In this document: one piece after another, positions 6,212 to 9,463 of the stretch
Position numbering within the stretch: position 1 is the stretch's first letter
How the letters are laid out: the number at the start of each line of letters is the position of its first letter
From: Synergistaceae bacterium
GTDB lineage: Bacteria; Synergistota; Synergistia; Synergistales; Synergistaceae
Reading direction: 5' to 3'
NCBI GenBank assembly: GCA_012513245.1
Contig: JAAZCN010000251.1
Span: 1-9,463 of the forward strand
DNA length: 9,463 bases
The notes under the pieces: model-generated
Told to the model about the DNA's origin: nothing
Database searches by the model: none
The model's input: only the letters and a program-made list of their open reading frames with translations
Position numbers and translations under genes: made by a program

Positions 6212-7248
6212 TATTTTTTCTCCGATTTCAGCTCATCAAGTCTTTTTTCAATATTCCTGACTTTTTTGATCGTATCAGGGAGCTGTCTTAATGCGGCCAT
6301 CTGACGGAGATCTTTTTTATGGTCTATTGCAGGAAAACCGGAGACAATTGAACCGGGCAGAGTATCCTCTGTAATACCTGCCCTTCCGGCAGCTATTACT
6401 CCATCCCCGACTCTGGCATGATTTGCCACTCCTGACTGCGCTGCCAATGTAACGCCCTTCCCGAGCGTGCTGCTTCCTGCTATTCCCGACTGTGACACGA
6501 TGATGCAATATTCCCCGACCGTACAGTTATGGGCGATCTTCACGTGACTGTCTATCTTCGTTCCTTTAGATATCCTTGTCTCTCCGAATGTAGCCCTGTC
6601 AATGCTTGAACATACACCTATCTCTACATCATCTTCAATGCTGACAGTCCCGATCTGCGGTATACGAATCAGCATCTTCTCGGAGTCAGGCATAAAGCCA
6701 AAGCCCTCACATCCTATCACGGCGTTAGCATGGATTATACAGTTTCGGCCTACATACGATCTATCATATATTACTACGCCCGGTTCTATCAATGCATTAT
6801 CACCTATCGAAACGTATTTTCCGAGCCAGACATTCCCTGTAAGGGTACAGCCATCATCGATCCTGCAATAGTCTGAAACCACACATCCCGGGCCTATCAT
6901 CACATTCTTTCCTATGTCCGCGTTTTTTGATATCACTGCAGTTTCGTGCACAGAGGAAAAATAGTTCTTTTTTTCTGTGTCAAAATATTCAAGAAGAATG
7001 ACCAGGGCCCTTCTAGGGTCTTCAACTTCAACACCCTGTCCATTTTCAGCGATCCAACCGTTTTTAGTCAGCAGAACAGCTTCAGGACTTGCAAGAGGGG
7101 CCAGTTTTTTTTCCCAGAGCGGTGATATAGATCCCTGACAGGGAGTTTCCGGTGTTGATATGGAGGTCACAACGTAGCTTCCTTCTCCCTTCAACGTACC
7201 ATTCACCATATTTGCTATATTTGCTAAAGTAAGTCCTTCCATACTCAT
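6211..7248 (-). CDS. lpxD: UDP-3-O-acylglucosamine N-acyltransferase (LpxD)
   Basis: LpxD adds the second hydroxyacyl chain, on the 2-amine of UDP-3-O-acylglucosamine. The 345 residues split into an N-terminal uridine-binding domain (about 1-100), a left-handed beta-helix (about 100-305) and a helical, charged tail (KKVRNIEKRLDELKSEKK) as in E. coli LpxD. Recognisable blocks are EGFGFMPD, SIDRATFGETRI and KIDSHVKIAHN, with His240 matching catalytic His239 of E. coli. The ATG at 7248 has AAAGGA upstream at about ten bases. A second ATG two codons on is less well placed. It lies 24 bases after the stop of the unrecognised outer-membrane protein gene. Confidence 0.96.
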   Translation of the reverse strand: MSMEGLTLANIANMVNGTLKGEGSYVVTSISTPETPCQGSISPLWEKKLAPLASPEAVLLTKNGWIAENGQGVEVEDPRRALVILLEYFDTEKKNYFSSVHETAVISKNADIGKNVMIGPGCVVSDYCRIDDGCTLTGNVWLGKYVSIGDNALIEPGVVIYDRSYVGRNCIIHANAVIGCEGFGFMPDSEKMLIRIPQIGTVSIEDDVEIGVCSSIDRATFGETRISKGTKIDSHVKIAHNCTVGEYCIIVSQSGIAGSSTLGKGVTLAAQSGVANHARVGDGVIAAGRAGITEDTLPGSIVSGFPAIDHKKDLRQMAALRQLPDTIKKVRNIEKRLDELKSEKK

Positions 7249-7272
7249 AACGATCAGTTCCTTTCAAAAAAG

Positions 7273-8568
7273 CTACAGGTTTCCAAGCATCCTTAGACCA
7301 AGCGAATCTTCGTCACGCGAGTCATAGTGAAGCTCAAATGAAACGTATTCAGTTACCTTATAACCTATAGCTGCGTTGTATTCTCCGTCTTCCCGCCAGC
7401 GGAACCAGGCATAGGGCTTGTGCATCCTCGGTTCAATATTGATCCTTCCCCACCACATGCTGTCTCTTGTTGACCATTCTCCGCCTACCCATACATCTCC
7501 CAAAGGAGACCACTTCAGACCTAATCTGCCTTCCGGATCCCAATCCTGGAGTTCCAGGATACCCTCTCCATAGATCTCCACGTTCCATCTTGAAAAAGTT
7601 TTCAGTTTTCGCCCGAGATGCACACCTATCTCTCCGGTTTTGTCCTGTGTACCGGCGTAAAGGGCTGCCCAGGCAGCTATTGTGTAATGCCTGCTCTCAA
7701 CGTTGACTTTCATCTGCGATACCTGCCCCGCAGAGAAAGAGGCCTTTGATTCAGCTGATGTCCTTTCAACTATTCCTCTTGTCTGGAGAAAGTTCTCGGT
7801 CCATACATTTATCTCTTTTTCATGTCTTTGGGCCCAAATAACCGGGAGTCCAATGAAAGGGGAGGACCTTTCCATAAGATCTTCCCTCAGGTCTTCGTGG
7901 AGCAACGTGGGCAGTGAATTTGATGTGAGTGTCGGGTTGACTGCAAGCACAAGAGGAAGCTCCGGAGTCAGAGCAACCTTCATAATAAATTCTTCTTTTT
8001 CTGAATGGACCATAAGTGTCGGTTTCCAGCCCGGGAGGATAGGAGTCATGATCTTAAGCACTTCTTCTTTTAGTCCGGTATCACACCAGTTCAGAGCTTC
8101 TACAGGAAGGCCATGGATAAGGTCGTTAAGTGGCTTTTCTATTACTGCAATATCTGCTTTGAGCCATTCCAGCGGGGGATCCTGGACCTGAGGCGTCTGG
8201 ACTTCTACCTTCCATTTACCAGGAGTCTTTTCGGCGGACAGACTTATTTTTATCTCACCTGACGAAGCAATAGAGACTGAATCAACTTTGTACCCGTCAA
8301 AGAGCTTTCCTGATATAACTTCTATGACTTTTTCTGCGTTTTCGTCTGACTGTGACTCAGGCATCCGTTCTGCTACCGCAGATATACTTCTCTCTATTAT
8401 CTGAGCGAGCCACTCCGGCACACCATCTGCATCAACAGAATAGGCAAAAGCTCTGCCCGTAAACATAAGAAGGGTCGCGGCTACAAAAACAACCGCAACC
8501 CATATTTTAAATAGATATTTGCCTTGCTTAGAAAAGCTCTCCGAAGCCAAAGTGGAATCTGCCCTCAT
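7273..8568 (-). CDS. Unrecognised exported protein, probable outer-membrane barrel protein
   Basis: I do not recognise the family. About 431 residues: a basic N-terminus, a hydrophobic segment (KIWVAVVFVAATLLMFTG) and a likely signal-peptidase site after GRAFA near residue 42. A soluble alpha/beta region follows (about 45-255), containing one Cys. From about 265 there are alternating hydrophobic/polar strands separated by short turns and rich in Trp and Tyr (EIGVHLGRKL, WNVEIYGEGILEL, DVWVGGEWS, YAWFRWRED, YVSFELHYDS). These suggest an 8- to 10-strand barrel. It ends in LGLRMLGNL rather than the usual terminal Phe or Trp. It sits between bamA and lpxD, where many diderms have skp/ompH, but it is much larger and not Skp-like. 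The ATG at 8568 overlaps bamA by 41 bases with a weak binding site. TTG 8550 and an upstream TTG at 8601 are alternatives. Confidence 0.8.
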   Translation of the reverse strand: MRADSTLASESFSKQGKYLFKIWVAVVFVAATLLMFTGRAFAYSVDADGVPEWLAQIIERSISAVAERMPESQSDENAEKVIEVISGKLFDGYKVDSVSIASSGEIKISLSAEKTPGKWKVEVQTPQVQDPPLEWLKADIAVIEKPLNDLIHGLPVEALNWCDTGLKEEVLKIMTPILPGWKPTLMVHSEKEEFIMKVALTPELPLVLAVNPTLTSNSLPTLLHEDLREDLMERSSPFIGLPVIWAQRHEKEINVWTENFLQTRGIVERTSAESKASFSAGQVSQMKVNVESRHYTIAAWAALYAGTQDKTGEIGVHLGRKLKTFSRWNVEIYGEGILELQDWDPEGRLGLKWSPLGDVWVGGEWSTRDSMWWGRINIEPRMHKPYAWFRWREDGEYNAAIGYKVTEYVSFELHYDSRDEDSLGLRMLGNL

Positions 8569-9463
8569 CGCCTGTAGCATAGTCAAGTCTAAGGTTCCCA
8601 AGCGGGGTATTTATCCTGACTCCAAACCCGGGAGATGAGCCCATGTCGTTTCCGAAACTTGCATCGTCCCCCTCTTTTCTCCATGAACGTCCAATATCAT
8701 AAAACGCTACGAGGGAGAAATTCTTATCCATTGGGACTCTGAGTTCAAAGTTGCCTAAAAGGATCTCTTCACCGTGGTAACGATCGTCATCATAGCCGCG
8801 CAGTGTGGTGTCTCCGCCAACCGTATACATTTCTTCGTACGGGACATCCCCTGACGAAGAACCAACGATTATTCTTGAGGCGAATACTACCGGCTTGTCC
8901 GCGTTTCCTCCGAAAGAGGTCTCAAAGAAGTCCTTAAAAAGTTTTTCTACAGGGAAGTAAAATTTGGCTTCAACCCAGTATTTGAAATAGTTGTAATTGA
9001 TGCTATCTACATCTGCCTGTCCATACTGGATGTTCAAGGTCTGTACGTCACCCTTTGAATAGGGCAGGTACTCATCTATATTGAGTCGGCGAGCCGACGC
9101 TGTTACAGAGTAGTATGTTCCGTCTCCAAGGTCATCCATGATCGTGGTTGGAGGAACCTTCTTATCTATCTCCTTTTTTCTCCATTCACTTTTTTCATAG
9201 CCTGCAGCCGGGTTGTTCGGATCATTCTCAACTTTGTGCCAGTCAAAAAGCAGATACCAGTTGTACATCGATTCCTCTTTAAACTTGCGTCCAAAACCAA
9301 AGAATGCACCAACTTTGTCTCTGTCATACCTGAACCTCTCCTGGTCGTCAACATAATACCGTAGGTCAGTCCAGGATCTCTTGTATGCGCCTATTTTCCA
9401 GGCTGTTACTTTTCCGCCCATGTAAGGCTGCTCGTAGGTCAACCAGTATTCTTCCCTGTTGCC
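8528..9463 (-). CDS. bamA: Outer membrane protein assembly factor BamA (Omp85), C-terminal barrel, 5' partial
   Basis: BamA inserts beta-barrel proteins into the outer membrane. The frame is open to the window edge (first codons read GNREEYW), so the periplasmic POTRA domains and part of the barrel lie outside. The visible 311 residues are barrel strands. They include the conserved loop-6 motif in GGDTTLRGYDDDRY (visible residues about 216-229), DIGRSW, and a closing stretch PGFGVRINTPLGNLRLDYATG that ends FHFGFGELF with the C-terminal Phe typical of BAM substrates and BamA itself. The apparent internal TTG at 9442 is not a start. TamA or another Omp85 member is possible, but the lpx neighbourhood favours BamA. 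Confidence 0.93.
   Translation of the reverse strand, partial: GNREEYWLTYEQPYMGGKVTAWKIGAYKRSWTDLRYYVDDQERFRYDRDKVGAFFGFGRKFKEESMYNWYLLFDWHKVENDPNNPAAGYEKSEWRKKEIDKKVPPTTIMDDLGDGTYYSVTASARRLNIDEYLPYSKGDVQTLNIQYGQADVDSINYNYFKYWVEAKFYFPVEKLFKDFFETSFGGNADKPVVFASRIIVGSSSGDVPYEEMYTVGGDTTLRGYDDDRYHGEEILLGNFELRVPMDKNFSLVAFYDIGRSWRKEGDDASFGNDMGSSPGFGVRINTPLGNLRLDYATGDEGRFHFGFGELF

Noticed and set aside
7703..8191. Plus-strand frame opposite the unrecognised exported protein
   Set aside because: The minus-strand frame has a signal peptide and strand pattern and fits the operon. The plus frame is a Ser-rich shadow.

Overview
The window reads almost entirely on the minus strand as one tightly packed run of genes for building the outer membrane of a diderm (Gram-negative-type) bacterium, transcribed from position 9463 down to 385. 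The gene set (BamA, LpxD, LpxC, FabZ, LpxA, a KdsC-like phosphatase, an LptF/LptG-type permease, BirA, SelD), the moderate GC content and the use of selenocysteine fit an anaerobic diderm such as a member of the Synergistota. That placement is an inference from gene order and protein character. A Negativicute-like or other anaerobic diderm cannot be excluded.

Layout in transcription order: the C-terminal barrel of BamA, cut by the window edge (9463-8528); an unrecognised exported protein with a probable C-terminal beta-barrel (8568-7273); lpxD (7248-6211); lpxC (6211-5393, overlapping lpxD by one base as TAATG); fabZ (5356-4886); lpxA (4879-4052); a kdsC-like phosphatase (4095-3583); lptF/lptG (3590-2463); birA (2443-1433); and selD (1416-385). 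Gaps are 6 to 36 bases or the genes overlap, and I see no internal terminator, so a single long operon is likely. The first genes make and fold the outer membrane. LpxA, LpxC and LpxD make the acylated glucosamine of lipid A and FabZ supplies or competes for the hydroxyacyl-ACP. KdsC finishes KDO, and LptF/G pulls finished LPS out of the inner membrane. BirA (biotin ligase/repressor) and SelD (selenophosphate synthetase) are metabolic cofactor genes riding at the end.

The most notable point is selD. Its reading frame continues upstream of the apparent GTG start at 1236, through an in-frame TGA at 1383-1381, to an ATG at 1416 with a good ribosome binding site. The TGA falls exactly at the catalytic Cys position of SelD (context G-U-A-A-K). 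A hairpin with a GGA apical loop starts 12 bases after the TGA, as expected of a bacterial SECIS element. So SelD is itself a selenoprotein here, and an ordinary gene caller would lose its first 60 residues including the active site.

Positions 1-384 hold no confident gene. There is a possible tail of a plus-strand gene with a CPNCG zinc-knuckle (2-76), a small stem-loop (85-107), a large imperfect palindrome of about 120 bases with a perfect 11-bp inner stem (151-271), an AT-rich stretch, and a GC-rich hairpin just past selD (349-367). The palindrome looks like an intergenic repeat of the ERIC/REP kind.
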